This document shows, in pieces, positions 24,825-32,615 of a stretch of 35,323 nt of DNA. The notes below the pieces were generated by a model that saw only the letters and a program-made list of their open reading frames with translations, searched no databases and was not told the DNA's origin. The first letter of the stretch is position 1, and each line of letters begins with the position of its first letter. Position numbers and translations under genes: made by a program. Origin of the DNA: an uncultured Marinobacter sp. (GTDB lineage: Bacteria; Pseudomonadota; Gammaproteobacteria; Pseudomonadales; Oleiphilaceae); assembly GCA_913057975.1 (NCBI GenBank), contig CAJXOQ010000017.1:1-35323 (forward strand), read 5' to 3'.

Positions 24825-26276
24825 ATGACTAACAATCCCGAGGCGCGCGCAATTTTGACCACAAAAACCGAGACTTCGCCCTCAAGGATGAACTCGACCC
24901 AGGCATGGGTGACCTACCTCAGCAACGTGGAGCTGCCGGTACTGGCAAACACTCTCCGCAGAATTGATGAACTGACTGACAGAAGAAATAGCACGGTTAA
25001 CGAGCTTGCGAACGTTATTCTTAATGACGCCCAACTCACCTCCCAGGTGCTTCGGCTGTCCAATACAGTGTTCTACAACCAGACCCGCACCCAGGTAAGC
25101 ACCGTGAGCCGCGCCATCACCCTGATCGGCTTCGACGCCGTGAAGTCCATGGCCATCTCGTCCCTGATCGTGGACTCCCTGCTCAAACGCAACGACCGCC
25201 CACACCTGCTTCGCTGCCTGGCCCGAGCCATTCACGCCGCCGTCCAGGCCCGTTGCCTGCTGCCAAAGCGCAACGAACACGCCCTGGAGGAGGTGTTCAT
25301 CGGGGCCCTGCTGATGAACATTGGCGAGTTGGCTTTCTGGTCCTGCGAGACCGAGCAGGCCAGTGAACTGGAAGCCCGGTTGCGCGAGGGGGAGCCGACG
25401 CTGGAGGCTCAGAAAGCCGCGCTCCACACCACCTTTACCGAAATCACCCGTGGCCTGGTGGATGCATGGTCACTCGGCCCCTTTATTCGCGAGGTGGTCG
25501 CGCCCGGGCAGGCTAATTCGAAGGCTGCCAGCCTGGTGCGCCACTCCGTTGAGATGGCAAGGCTGTCCGAGAATGGCTGGCGCGGCGACGACATGGAAAA
25601 GGTCATGGAAGCTCTGGGGCAGGACATCGGAGAAAACCCTGCAGCCGTTCGGGACCAGCTCAAGGTGAATGCCGGAGAAGCCGCGCGGGTCGCGGTGTCG
25701 CTGGGCATTCCCCAGGTGACCGCGCTGATGCCTGGCAACCAAACCAGCTCCGGCGAGGAGGCGGTGCGCGCACCAGAGGTGGACCCCAACCTACAGCTAC
25801 AGATTCTCCGCGATCTTACCCACAGCCTTACCGACAAACCGGACATCAACGAAGTCTGTCAGTTGGTCATCGAAGGCATTCACCGGGCAATCGGCATGCA
25901 GCGGGTTGTGTTGCTGATGAGCGACCGCAGCGGGCTTGAACTGGTGCCGCGCAAGCTGGGTGGCAGGGGCACCGAAGCCTGGAAGGACAACTTCACCATC
26001 CGCAAGGATGGCACCGGTCCTCTCGGGGCGCTCTTACCCCACGCTGATTGCAGTGTCTATCTGCCAAAAACGAAAACTGAAGGCGTTACCTACGATCGCT
26101 GGCTAGGGAAAGTGCCGGCGCTGATCGGCCCCCTGAAAGCCAAGGGGCGACTGGTCGGCCTGTTTTACGCGGACAACGCGGCGGCAGACTATGTGCCGTC
26201 CGACGATCAGCTGACGGCGTTCGGACACTTTGTCCAGAACGCCCAGCTGTGCATCACGTTGCTATCGAACCATTAG
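24825..26276 (+). CDS. HDOD-domain signalling protein with C-terminal GAF domain
   Basis: A 483-residue cytoplasmic protein. Residues ~25-230 form an HDOD domain ([14 protein letters not shown], then [18 protein letters not shown] and [14 protein letters not shown]), a non-catalytic HD relative found in bacterial signalling proteins. Residues ~320-480 look like a GAF domain ([19 protein letters not shown] to GLFYADN). HDOD-GAF proteins are often linked to c-di-GMP or chemosensory output, but this one has no enzymatic domain. Start uncertain: the ATG at 24825 has a weak ribosome binding site, and ATG 24888 is an alternative just before the conserved part. It is divergent from metN. Confidence 0.8.
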   Translation: MTNNPEARAILTTKTETSPSRMNSTQAWVTYLSNVELPVLANTLRRIDELTDRRNSTVNELANVILNDAQLTSQVLRLSNTVFYNQTRTQVSTVSRAITLIGFDAVKSMAISSLIVDSLLKRNDRPHLLRCLARAIHAAVQARCLLPKRNEHALEEVFIGALLMNIGELAFWSCETEQASELEARLREGEPTLEAQKAALHTTFTEITRGLVDAWSLGPFIREVVAPGQANSKAASLVRHSVEMARLSENGWRGDDMEKVMEALGQDIGENPAAVRDQLKVNAGEAARVAVSLGIPQVTALMPGNQTSSGEEAVRAPEVDPNLQLQILRDLTHSLTDKPDINEVCQLVIEGIHRAIGMQRVVLLMSDRSGLELVPRKLGGRGTEAWKDNFTIRKDGTGPLGALLPHADCSVYLPKTKTEGVTYDRWLGKVPALIGPLKAKGRLVGLFYADNAAADYVPSDDQLTAFGHFVQNAQLCITLLSNH

Positions 26277-26306
26277 TCTGCCGAGCCATTAATCCGCACT
26301 CAACAA

Positions 26307-27014
26307 TCAGAGCTCATACAGTTTCGCAACGTGCAGGATCGGCCCGGTCGGCTGGCCGGTGGGGGAACCTCCCACCGGCTCCAGGCTGATCGCCAGTGTT
26401 CGGCTGTTGCTGAGAAGCGCCCGCGCCTCATCGTCCAGGGTTACCTGATAGGTTCCGCCTACCGGAATAACCCCGAGAGACAGAGGCTGACCATCCGCCG
26501 GCACGATCCACAATTCATAATCCTTGCCCTGCTGGGCCGCCGTCGCGGCAACGGGACGCAGTTTCAATTGCCTGTCGAGCGATGACTCACTGACCAGCCA
26601 TAGGGGATCACTCACGTCCGCCTGTACGATGGCCCCCGAAAGACGATCATCCATCTCGGGCTCTGGCTGTTGCACCAGGAAAACGGCCAGAACCAACGCC
26701 GCAGCCGTTGCCAGCATGCTCCAGCCCGGCCAGAACCAGCGGCCAGGCGCATCATTGGCCGCGACGGCCGATACGGGTTTATCCTCCCGAGGCCAAAGCC
26801 GGCGTTCGATGCCAGCCCAGACCGACGCCGGAGGCTGTTCTTCCTCAATGCGTGCCCCCAGGTGCCCCAGCTTCTCTTCCCAGAACCAGACTTCCTGGCG
26901 GACTCGAACCGACTCCATCATCCAGCGCTCAAAACGTCGGCGGGCTGCCCCATGAAGGGAGCCAAGCACGTATTCCGCTGCCAATGCTTCTATTCTTTCC
27001 GGTGTCTTTTTCAT
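26307..27014 (-). CDS. RskA-type membrane anti-sigma factor
   Basis: A 235-residue protein. The N-terminal anti-sigma domain (EALAAEYVLGSLHGAARRRF) lacks the zinc-binding HxxxCxxC. One membrane helix follows (about 97-118, WSMLATAAALVLAVFLV). The periplasmic C-terminus matches the RskA domain, with YELWIVPADGQPLSLG and the signature LEPVGGSPTGQPTGPI. It should hold the adjacent ECF sigma factor at the membrane until a signal or regulated proteolysis releases it. The ATG at 27014 overlaps the sigma stop as ATGA, so the two are made together. It converges with the HDOD gene, 30 bases apart. Confidence 0.9.
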   Translation of the reverse strand: MKKTPERIEALAAEYVLGSLHGAARRRFERWMMESVRVRQEVWFWEEKLGHLGARIEEEQPPASVWAGIERRLWPREDKPVSAVAANDAPGRWFWPGWSMLATAAALVLAVFLVQQPEPEMDDRLSGAIVQADVSDPLWLVSESSLDRQLKLRPVAATAAQQGKDYELWIVPADGQPLSLGVIPVGGTYQVTLDDEARALLSNSRTLAISLEPVGGSPTGQPTGPILHVAKLYEL

Positions 27015-27568
27015 CGTTCCAGACACCTCTTCAGAGCCATTAATCCGCGCCGAATCCAGCTTTTTACAGTTCCAATGGGAGAACTCAGGGCCTCGGAGAG
27101 CTCATCATGGGTAAACCCCCGATAATAAGACAACAGGATACTGTCCCGCTGCGTTTCTGAGAGTTCATCCAGGCACCCGCGAAGCTCGGCGCTACCCGCG
27201 ACGCGAAGTGATTCGTCCAGCGGGCCGTCACGTTCATCGGCAACACGCTCAAGATGGGCATCGCCGGACGTCGGCCGCGATTTCCTGTTCCTCATAAGAT
27301 CGAGTGTCCGATAGCGGGCAATCGTCAGCATCCAGCTCAAGGGCGCTCCCCGTTCATTATGGTACTCACTGGCGTTGTGCCATATCTGCACAAATGCGTC
27401 CTGCACCGCTTCCTCAGCCAGGTCCCGCTGGTTTGCCAGTTTCAGGCATAACCCGAACATCCTGCCGGAGATTCGCTGGTACAGGCGCTGGAACGCCTGT
27501 CGATCTTCATGAGCTATGGCCATCAGCAAGCCCATGAGCTCGTCCTGTTCGCTATCAATGTCAGACAT
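27011..27568 (-). CDS. ECF (group IV) RNA polymerase sigma factor
   Basis: A 185-residue sigma factor with region 2 (AFQRLYQRISGRMFGLCL to AEEAVQDAFVQIWHNA) and region 4 (LDELSETQRDSILLSYY, then the helix-turn-helix FTHDELSEALSSPIGTVKSW). Pairing with an RskA-type anti-sigma factor suggests relation to the SigK/ECF19-like group, by recollection. I start at ATG 27568; upstream codons to 27619 enter the intergenic palindromes. Such sigmas usually control their own gene and a small set nearby, and the divergent DUF4331-lipoprotein-TPR-HupE genes are the obvious candidate targets. The inducing signal cannot be read from the sequence. Confidence 0.92.
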   Translation of the reverse strand: MSDIDSEQDELMGLLMAIAHEDRQAFQRLYQRISGRMFGLCLKLANQRDLAEEAVQDAFVQIWHNASEYHNERGAPLSWMLTIARYRTLDLMRNRKSRPTSGDAHLERVADERDGPLDESLRVAGSAELRGCLDELSETQRDSILLSYYRGFTHDELSEALSSPIGTVKSWIRRGLMALKRCLER

Positions 27569-27592
27569 GTCCGCTATCCATTCGCCCGTTTG

Positions 27593-27606
27593 CGGTATTG
27601 ATACCG
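27593..27606. promoter_or_regulatory. Perfect palindrome just upstream of the ECF sigma gene
   Basis: CGGTAT-TG-ATACCG is a 6-bp inverted repeat with a 2-base centre, 25 bases before the sigma start codon. It fits a regulator-binding site but could be chance. No regulator other than the sigma pair is nearby. Confidence 0.35.
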
Positions 27607-27638
27607 TTTCTACGCACATCAGCGCTTGAAAGTTGCAC

Positions 27639-27690
27639 TGTGACAGTAGTTGTTAAATTTTTTTGTGACAACTGCATCTTTCTCCGTATT
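27639..27690 (+). promoter_or_regulatory. Repeated TGTGACA boxes and candidate ECF promoter for the DUF4331 operon
   Basis: TGTGACA occurs at 27639-27645 and again at 27664-27670, 25 bases apart. The second copy is followed 14 bases later by CGTATT (27685-27690). That spacing and the CGT-type -10 suit an ECF promoter, though the -35 is not the common GGAAC. An inverted repeat AGTTGT (27648-27653) and ACAACT (27668-27673) overlaps. The candidate start site would be about 45 bases before the DUF4331 ATG. Confidence 0.35.
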
Positions 27691-27738
27691 GGCTACGTAA
27701 CGTCTTTTGCAACACCAACAATACAAGAGGAAAACGGA

Positions 27739-29220
27739 ATGAATACTTTATTGAAACGCTCCGGCCTCGCCATCGCGGTTGCCGGACTCTGTATCAGTGC
27801 CGGCGCAGCAAACGCCTCAAGCCATCGCGAAGCGCCCTTTATCACCGAAGTACCAAAAGTAGACGGTACCGACTTCTACATGTTCCGCAGTTATGAGACG
27901 GGGCGTGCGGATTTCGTCACCCTGATCGCGAATTACCTGCCGCTGCAGGATGCGTATGGGGGGCCCAATTACTTCGATCTGGATGAAGACGCGGTTTATG
28001 AAATCCACATCGACAACAGCGGCAACGCACAGGAAAACCTCACGTTCCGCTTTGAGTTCTCGGATAACCTGAACGACATCCAACTGCCAGTGGGACCGGA
28101 CGGCGACAAGAAAATGGTCTCCGTGCCGCTCAAGAATGTTGGTGATGCTAGCAACGAAGCCAAAGTGCAGTTCAGCCAGGAATACACTGTATCGGTTATC
28201 CGGGGCGACCGCCGTACCGGTACGGTTGAGACGGTCACCAACGTCGATACCGGCACTGGCACATTTGATAAGCCGCTGGATAACATCGGCAGCAAGTCTT
28301 TTCCCGGTGGGTATGAGACTTACGCCAACCAGCACATCTTCGAGATGGCCATTCCCGGCTGCAGCACCAACGGTCAGGTGTTTGTGGGTCAACGCAAGGA
28401 AGCCTTCGCGGTCAACCTTGGTGAGATCTTCGACCTGGTTAACACCAATCCTGTCGCCGCCACTCCGGACTCACGCAACGCCGAAACCAATGACCTGGCA
28501 GACAAGAACGTGACCTCGTTTGCCCTGGAAGTACCAACTGAGTGCCTGACAGGAACTGCAGCCACAGCCTCTGGAGACCCGGTCATCGGTGGCTGGACCA
28601 CGGCCAGCGTACGCCAGGCCCGGGTTATCAATCCGGCGCCGACAACAAACGGCAAGGGTGCGACAGTAGAGGGTGGCGCCCTGACCCAGGTATCCCGCCT
28701 CGGCATGCCGCTGGTCAACGAAGTTGTCATTGGTCTGAAGGACAAAGATCAATTCAACGCCAGTGAGCCTATGAACGATACCCAATTCGCCACCTATGTG
28801 ACCCATCCCACGCTGCCCGAGTTGCTGGAAGACCTATTTGGGGTCACAGCACCCAATAACTTCCCGCGCAACGACCTGGTTACCGCGTTCCTGACCGGTG
28901 TTCCGGACCTGAACCAGCCTCAGGGTGTCACCGCCTCAGAGATGTTGCGCCTGAACCCGGCCGTCCCGGTCACGGCACCAGCCAGTCAGAACGATCTCGG
29001 GGTGCTTGGTGCCGATAATGCCGGCTTCCCGAACGGTCGTCGCCCGGTGGATGACACGGTGGATATCGCGTTGCGTGTTGCCATGGGCGTTCTGGCAGAT
29101 CCAGCCGACGCTCCAGACGGTGACCTTGGATACACCGATGGCGTGCAGCTTGACCCGGCCGAACTCCAGGAAGTCTTCCCGTACCTGGCTACACCGATCG
29201 CCGGTTCACCCAACAGTTAA
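27739..29220 (+). CDS. Exported DUF4331 family protein
   Basis: A 493-residue protein with a signal peptide (MNTLLKRSGLAIAVAGLCIS, cleavage near ANA). The mature protein begins with SSHREAPFITE, the SSHREAP motif I associate with DUF4331. KVDGTDFYMFRSYE and the acidic NYFDLDEDAVYEIHIDN follow. Near the C-terminus GRRPVDDTVDIALRVAMG matches the family ending. Only two cysteines are present (GCSTNG and TECLTG), possibly forming a disulfide. The function of DUF4331 proteins is not established; periplasmic or surface location is likely. AGAGG lies 8 bases before the ATG. It leads an operon with a lipoprotein, a TPR protein and a HupE/UreJ protein, opposite an ECF sigma pair. Confidence 0.9.
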   Translation: MNTLLKRSGLAIAVAGLCISAGAANASSHREAPFITEVPKVDGTDFYMFRSYETGRADFVTLIANYLPLQDAYGGPNYFDLDEDAVYEIHIDNSGNAQENLTFRFEFSDNLNDIQLPVGPDGDKKMVSVPLKNVGDASNEAKVQFSQEYTVSVIRGDRRTGTVETVTNVDTGTGTFDKPLDNIGSKSFPGGYETYANQHIFEMAIPGCSTNGQVFVGQRKEAFAVNLGEIFDLVNTNPVAATPDSRNAETNDLADKNVTSFALEVPTECLTGTAATASGDPVIGGWTTASVRQARVINPAPTTNGKGATVEGGALTQVSRLGMPLVNEVVIGLKDKDQFNASEPMNDTQFATYVTHPTLPELLEDLFGVTAPNNFPRNDLVTAFLTGVPDLNQPQGVTASEMLRLNPAVPVTAPASQNDLGVLGADNAGFPNGRRPVDDTVDIALRVAMGVLADPADAPDGDLGYTDGVQLDPAELQEVFPYLATPIAGSPNS

Positions 29221-29232
29221 CAGGAGGTCACG

Positions 29233-29478
29233 ATGAATTTGTTTCTGAAAACCTCATGCTTGGCTGTTGTGGCCACAATGCTGGGGGGCTGTTTCGACGG
29301 CTCCAGCAGCAGCGGTGGCGGTGACAGGCCAGATCCGGCGGTGGATTTCTCAACCTTTGTGAAGGCTGAGATCGCAAACACCGACGACACCCGTGAAGCC
29401 GTTCAGATCAACGACAAGGAGTTCAGCTTCAATGACCAGAATAATGAACAGGCCTTCGACGATCTGTTCATCCAATAG
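29233..29478 (+). CDS. Small lipoprotein of unknown function
   Basis: An 81-residue protein 12 bases after the DUF4331 stop, with AGGAGG 5 bases before its ATG. The N-terminus MNLFLKTSCLAVVATMLGGC ends in a lipobox (LGGC, Cys20), followed by a Ser/Gly linker and an acidic, Asp/Asn-rich tail (DKEFSFNDQNNEQAFDDLF). Residue +2 is Phe, not Asp, so outer-membrane sorting is expected. I know no family for it. Position suggests a partner or anchor for the DUF4331 protein. Its last 47 bases overlap the proposed start of the TPR gene in another frame. Confidence 0.8.
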   Translation: MNLFLKTSCLAVVATMLGGCFDGSSSSGGGDRPDPAVDFSTFVKAEIANTDDTREAVQINDKEFSFNDQNNEQAFDDLFIQ

Positions 29479-30664
29479 GACCCCTTGCCGGCCTTCAGTA
29501 CGCCTGAAGCCGGCGAGCACATTCCCTGCCCTTCGGGGCGGGGCTTTTTGTGTCGGGCTGTGGTTGATGGCCGGTTTTCCAAACGTCGCAACCGCTGCAC
29601 CCGGACTTATTGAGAAGGATTTCGCCGACACCGACATTCTTGTTGAACTGCCAGAGCCGGCACTGACCACTTCCGAGTTGCCGGATTCGCCCGAGCAGCT
29701 GGCAGACACCGTACAAAATCAGATCTCCCGTGCCAGAAGCACCGGAGACCCCCGTTTTTTGGGCTACGCCGACGGGATATTGCAGCGATGGCCCGGAGAG
29801 ATGACAGACCGGCTGCTCACACTCAGAGCAACGCTGGACCAGAGCCTCCACCGTTTTGACAGCGCCCGGAATGATCTGGAAACCGTGATTGCCCGATCCG
29901 GCAGCGCACTCCAGAAAAATCAGGCATTGTTGCTACTGGCTAATCTGGAAACCGTTCAGGGCAACTATGAAGACGCACGAAAGCGCTGCAGACAGTTGCA
30001 GCAATCCTATCCTGGCCTGATCGCCGACAGCTGCACGGCCCAGGTTAACGCCCGCACCGGTAACCCCGGGACGGCTTATCAGGCCCTTCAGAAAAAATCA
30101 GACGGCACCAGCACCAACACCACCAGCCGGCTGTGGGCAGAAGGGACCCTGGGGGATATCGCCGCGCAGATGGGCAATCCCGCCGCAGCCGATCACTGGC
30201 AGACGATACTCCGCACCAGCCCCGACGATCTCTATACCCGCGCCCAGTTAGCGGACTGGTATCTCGGCCGGAACCAGGCCGACCGTACACTGGCATTAAC
30301 CGAAGGCTACGAACAGGTGGATTCGCTGGCGGTGCTGCGCGCGATTGCCATGGCCCGCTCCGGGCATCCGGAAGCAGAAGCTCTGGCGGAAAAGCTCAGA
30401 GAGCGCTTCGCAGAGGCGCGTTGGCGCGGAAACCTGTTGCACCAGCGGGACATGGCGCGCTTCCAGCTTGATGTAGAAGGCGATGCCGATACGGCACTGA
30501 CCTTTGCGGCTGACAACTGGCGCAGCCAGCGCGAGCCACTCGATACCCGACTTCTTCTGCGTGCTGCCCGTGCAGCGAATGATGCACAGCCAGCCCAAAA
30601 AGTGAGAACCTGGCTGGAGAAACACGGGCAATCAGACGCCCGTTATCCGGAGGCTGACTCATGA
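29432..30664 (+). CDS. Exported tetratricopeptide-repeat protein (start uncertain)
   Basis: About 410 residues. After an N-terminal basic stretch and hydrophobic segment GGAFCVGLWLMAGFPNVATA (a plausible signal peptide), the body is helical repeats of TPR type, for example ALLLLANLETVQGNYEDARK and LYTRAQLADWYLGRNQADRT. The role is probably protein-protein scaffolding in the periplasm. ATG 29432 has AAGGAG 10 bases upstream and includes the signal peptide, but its first codons overlap the lipoprotein gene and a terminator-like hairpin lies within it. The only later in-frame ATG, 29567, would remove the signal peptide. Its stop overlaps the HupE/UreJ start as ATGA. Confidence 0.75.
   Translation: MTRIMNRPSTICSSNRTPCRPSVRLKPASTFPALRGGAFCVGLWLMAGFPNVATAAPGLIEKDFADTDILVELPEPALTTSELPDSPEQLADTVQNQISRARSTGDPRFLGYADGILQRWPGEMTDRLLTLRATLDQSLHRFDSARNDLETVIARSGSALQKNQALLLLANLETVQGNYEDARKRCRQLQQSYPGLIADSCTAQVNARTGNPGTAYQALQKKSDGTSTNTTSRLWAEGTLGDIAAQMGNPAAADHWQTILRTSPDDLYTRAQLADWYLGRNQADRTLALTEGYEQVDSLAVLRAIAMARSGHPEAEALAEKLRERFAEARWRGNLLHQRDMARFQLDVEGDADTALTFAADNWRSQREPLDTRLLLRAARAANDAQPAQKVRTWLEKHGQSDARYPEADS
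29524..29550 (+). terminator. UUCG-capped terminator-like hairpin after the lipoprotein gene
   Basis: CCCTGCCC (29524-29531) pairs with GGGCGGGG (29536-29543), one GT wobble included, around the stable tetraloop TTCG. CTTTTTG follows. A longer imperfect hairpin (about 29487-29510, arms GCCGGCCTTCAG and CTGAAGCCGGC with one bulged base) precedes it. It would reduce transcription into the TPR and HupE/UreJ genes relative to DUF4331 and the lipoprotein. Confidence 0.7.
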
Positions 30665-31782
30665 AGCGCTTCAAACAACGAGTCTGCCTGACTCTATCGC
30701 TTCTCATGCTGGCCCTCACCTCCGGCACAGCTCTGGCCCACAAAGCCAGCGACAGCTTTATCTACCTGAATCAGGACCGGGGCGAAATACGCATAGACGT
30801 GGCGCTCAGAGATCTTGCAGTGGCTTTGCCGCTGGATCGGAACGGGGATCGCCAGCTCAGTGGGGCAGAGCTCCGTGCTGGCCGGGACCAGATTACTCGA
30901 TGGGTAGAGCAGGGCGTAACCTTGTCCAGCGCCCAGGCCGATTGCCGCCTGACCGGCCAGCAATGGGGGCTTTCCCGCCATAGCGACGGCCCCTATGCCG
31001 CCGGTCTCTACACCATTAGCTGCCCCGATGGCGCCGCGCCCGACACGCTGACATACAATCTTCTGTTCTCACAGGACCCGTTGCATCGCGGCCTGATAAG
31101 CCTTGAAAGCGACGGCACCAGCACGCTGGGAGTAGTAGGCCCTGACAGTCGCCAACTCGCGCTCTCCGCCGGCGACGCACCGGGAAGCCTGCAGCTGTTC
31201 GGAACCTTCCTGTACGAGGGTGTCATCCATCTGCTCATCGGTCTTGACCATATACTGTTTCTGTTAGTGCTGATGCTACCGGCCACACTGAGGAAAAACG
31301 ATGGCAGCGCGCCGGTGGGGCTGAAGCAGCGGCTATGGGAGTTGACGGGGATCGTGACCGCATTCACGGCGGCCCATTCCGTAACCCTGGCGCTGGCAGC
31401 CCTTGGCGTTGTTCGTTTGCCCATCGCCTGGGTGGAGACCATCATCGCCCTGTCCATAGCGGTGGCAGCCATGAACGTGATGTGGCCGATACTGGGCAGA
31501 AAAACCTGGAAGCTGGCCTTTGGATTCGGGCTAATACACGGATTCGGGTTCGCCAGCGTTTTGGGGGATCTCACCAGTGGTGTTTCCCAGACTGTCCTGG
31601 CCCTCGCCGGCTTCAACATTGGCGTAGAACTCGGGCAGTTGGGGCTGCTGGTTATTGCCTTCCCGCTGCTTTACCTCTGGGGTAAAACACACCTCTACGG
31701 CAGGGCGGTCGTTCCGCTGACACTGATTGCGGTAGGCGCGATCAGCCTGTATTGGGTGGCCGAGAGGGCTATGGCCATCTGA
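30661..31782 (+). CDS. HupE/UreJ family membrane protein with exported EF-hand region
   Basis: A 373-residue protein. A signal peptide (to about residue 26, ending ALAHKAS) precedes an exported ~150-residue domain, then six or seven helices. LDRNGDRQLSGAEL contains a canonical EF-hand loop at 59-70 (D59, N61, D63, Q65, S67, E70), suggesting calcium binding. The membrane part has histidine/acid motifs GLDHILF, FTAAHSVTLAL and FGLIHGFGFASVL typical of the HupE/UreJ_2 group. Some HupE proteins are nickel permeases; no hydrogenase or urease genes are present here, so that role is not supported. Last gene of the DUF4331 operon, coupled to the TPR gene by ATGA. Confidence 0.88.
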   Translation: MKRFKQRVCLTLSLLMLALTSGTALAHKASDSFIYLNQDRGEIRIDVALRDLAVALPLDRNGDRQLSGAELRAGRDQITRWVEQGVTLSSAQADCRLTGQQWGLSRHSDGPYAAGLYTISCPDGAAPDTLTYNLLFSQDPLHRGLISLESDGTSTLGVVGPDSRQLALSAGDAPGSLQLFGTFLYEGVIHLLIGLDHILFLLVLMLPATLRKNDGSAPVGLKQRLWELTGIVTAFTAAHSVTLALAALGVVRLPIAWVETIIALSIAVAAMNVMWPILGRKTWKLAFGFGLIHGFGFASVLGDLTSGVSQTVLALAGFNIGVELGQLGLLVIAFPLLYLWGKTHLYGRAVVPLTLIAVGAISLYWVAERAMAI

Positions 31783-31787
31783 GCCCG

Positions 31788-31813
31788 GCCCCGGTGCCTT
31801 TCGACACCGGGGC
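31788..31813. terminator. Strong hairpin after the HupE/UreJ gene
   Basis: GCCCCGGTG (31788-31796) pairs perfectly with CACCGGGGC (31805-31813) around an 8-base loop. No T-run follows on either strand, so it may be an mRNA 3'-end structure or a Rho-assisted terminator between two convergent genes. Confidence 0.5.
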
Positions 31814-31830
31814 TCCCAATAGCGGATTAA

Positions 31831-32466
31831 TCAGTGCAGGGCACGGAGCTGGCGTGGATACAGAGCGGCGCTGACCTCCGGTTCATCCAGCAGGTCCGCC
31901 AGTTCCATATCCACCTCGGTTTCCTCGCCTTCATCGGGCAATGGCTCAAACAGGGTGTTCAGCCAGGAGGTTACAGACGGTGCTTCGTCACGACCGTATT
32001 CGGTGGACAGGGCCTTGATCCGTCGGAAGCCGATAATGCGCTGGTGCTTGGGATCACGGATCTGCTCAAAACCACGCCAGTAAATACGGTCACGTGTATG
32101 CAACTGCACAAACAGGGTGTCGATGGGCTCTGCCGGATCTTCGCCGCGCCCGGACTGCTCATCGTCGCTGCCTGCCACTGACTGGGTGTCCTCTGACCCT
32201 GCCTCGGCTTTCACTGGTTTCTTGCTGCGGATGGTCGTCCATGCCGGGTACAGCACGGCAACCGCATCGGCTTCCACATGCTCTCGGGCAGCGCGGAGGA
32301 TCAGTCCCCAGCGGGCCTTGTCGGCATCGGTTTCAAGAGAGTTAATGGGCAAGTCGTAGCTTTGTTCGCTGGACAGTACGATTGCCATCATCGGGGCATC
32401 AAGCTCCCCCATGGCTTCGGCCTGTGCTACAGACACCAGTTCGTCGATTGCCATCGGTTGGTTCAT
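31831..32466 (-). CDS. Acidic protein of unknown function
   Basis: A 211-residue soluble protein with no signal peptide or membrane helix. The middle (about 85-110) is a low-complexity Ser/Asp/Glu/Gly linker, the C-terminal third is acidic (PDEGEETEVDMELADLLDEP), and the folded parts include SYDLPINSLETDADKARWGL and YWRGFEQIRDPKHQRIIGFR. GGAGG lies 10 bases before the ATG. I do not recognise a family. It is convergent with the HupE/UreJ gene and downstream, on the same strand, of an amidase gene 149 bases away. The conserved-looking ends suggest a real protein rather than a chance frame. Confidence 0.7.
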   Translation of the reverse strand: MNQPMAIDELVSVAQAEAMGELDAPMMAIVLSSEQSYDLPINSLETDADKARWGLILRAAREHVEADAVAVLYPAWTTIRSKKPVKAEAGSEDTQSVAGSDDEQSGRGEDPAEPIDTLFVQLHTRDRIYWRGFEQIRDPKHQRIIGFRRIKALSTEYGRDEAPSVTSWLNTLFEPLPDEGEETEVDMELADLLDEPEVSAALYPRQLRALH

Positions 32467-32615
32467 AATACGCTCGCCTCCTCGATGCCATCAGGGTCGT
32501 TCAGGAAGAATGGGCTCTTCCTGACTCACAGCATAGCCTGTTCCTGCCATAAAGATAAACGTGGATACGTTGATCCTGGATCACAATGCGTTATTTATTG
32601 TTTCTTTGCGTGGCG

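Noticed and set aside
30661..31782. Nickel permease for hydrogenase or urease maturation
   Set aside because: The family name suggests it, but no hydrogenase or urease genes occur in the window and the operon partners are envelope proteins.
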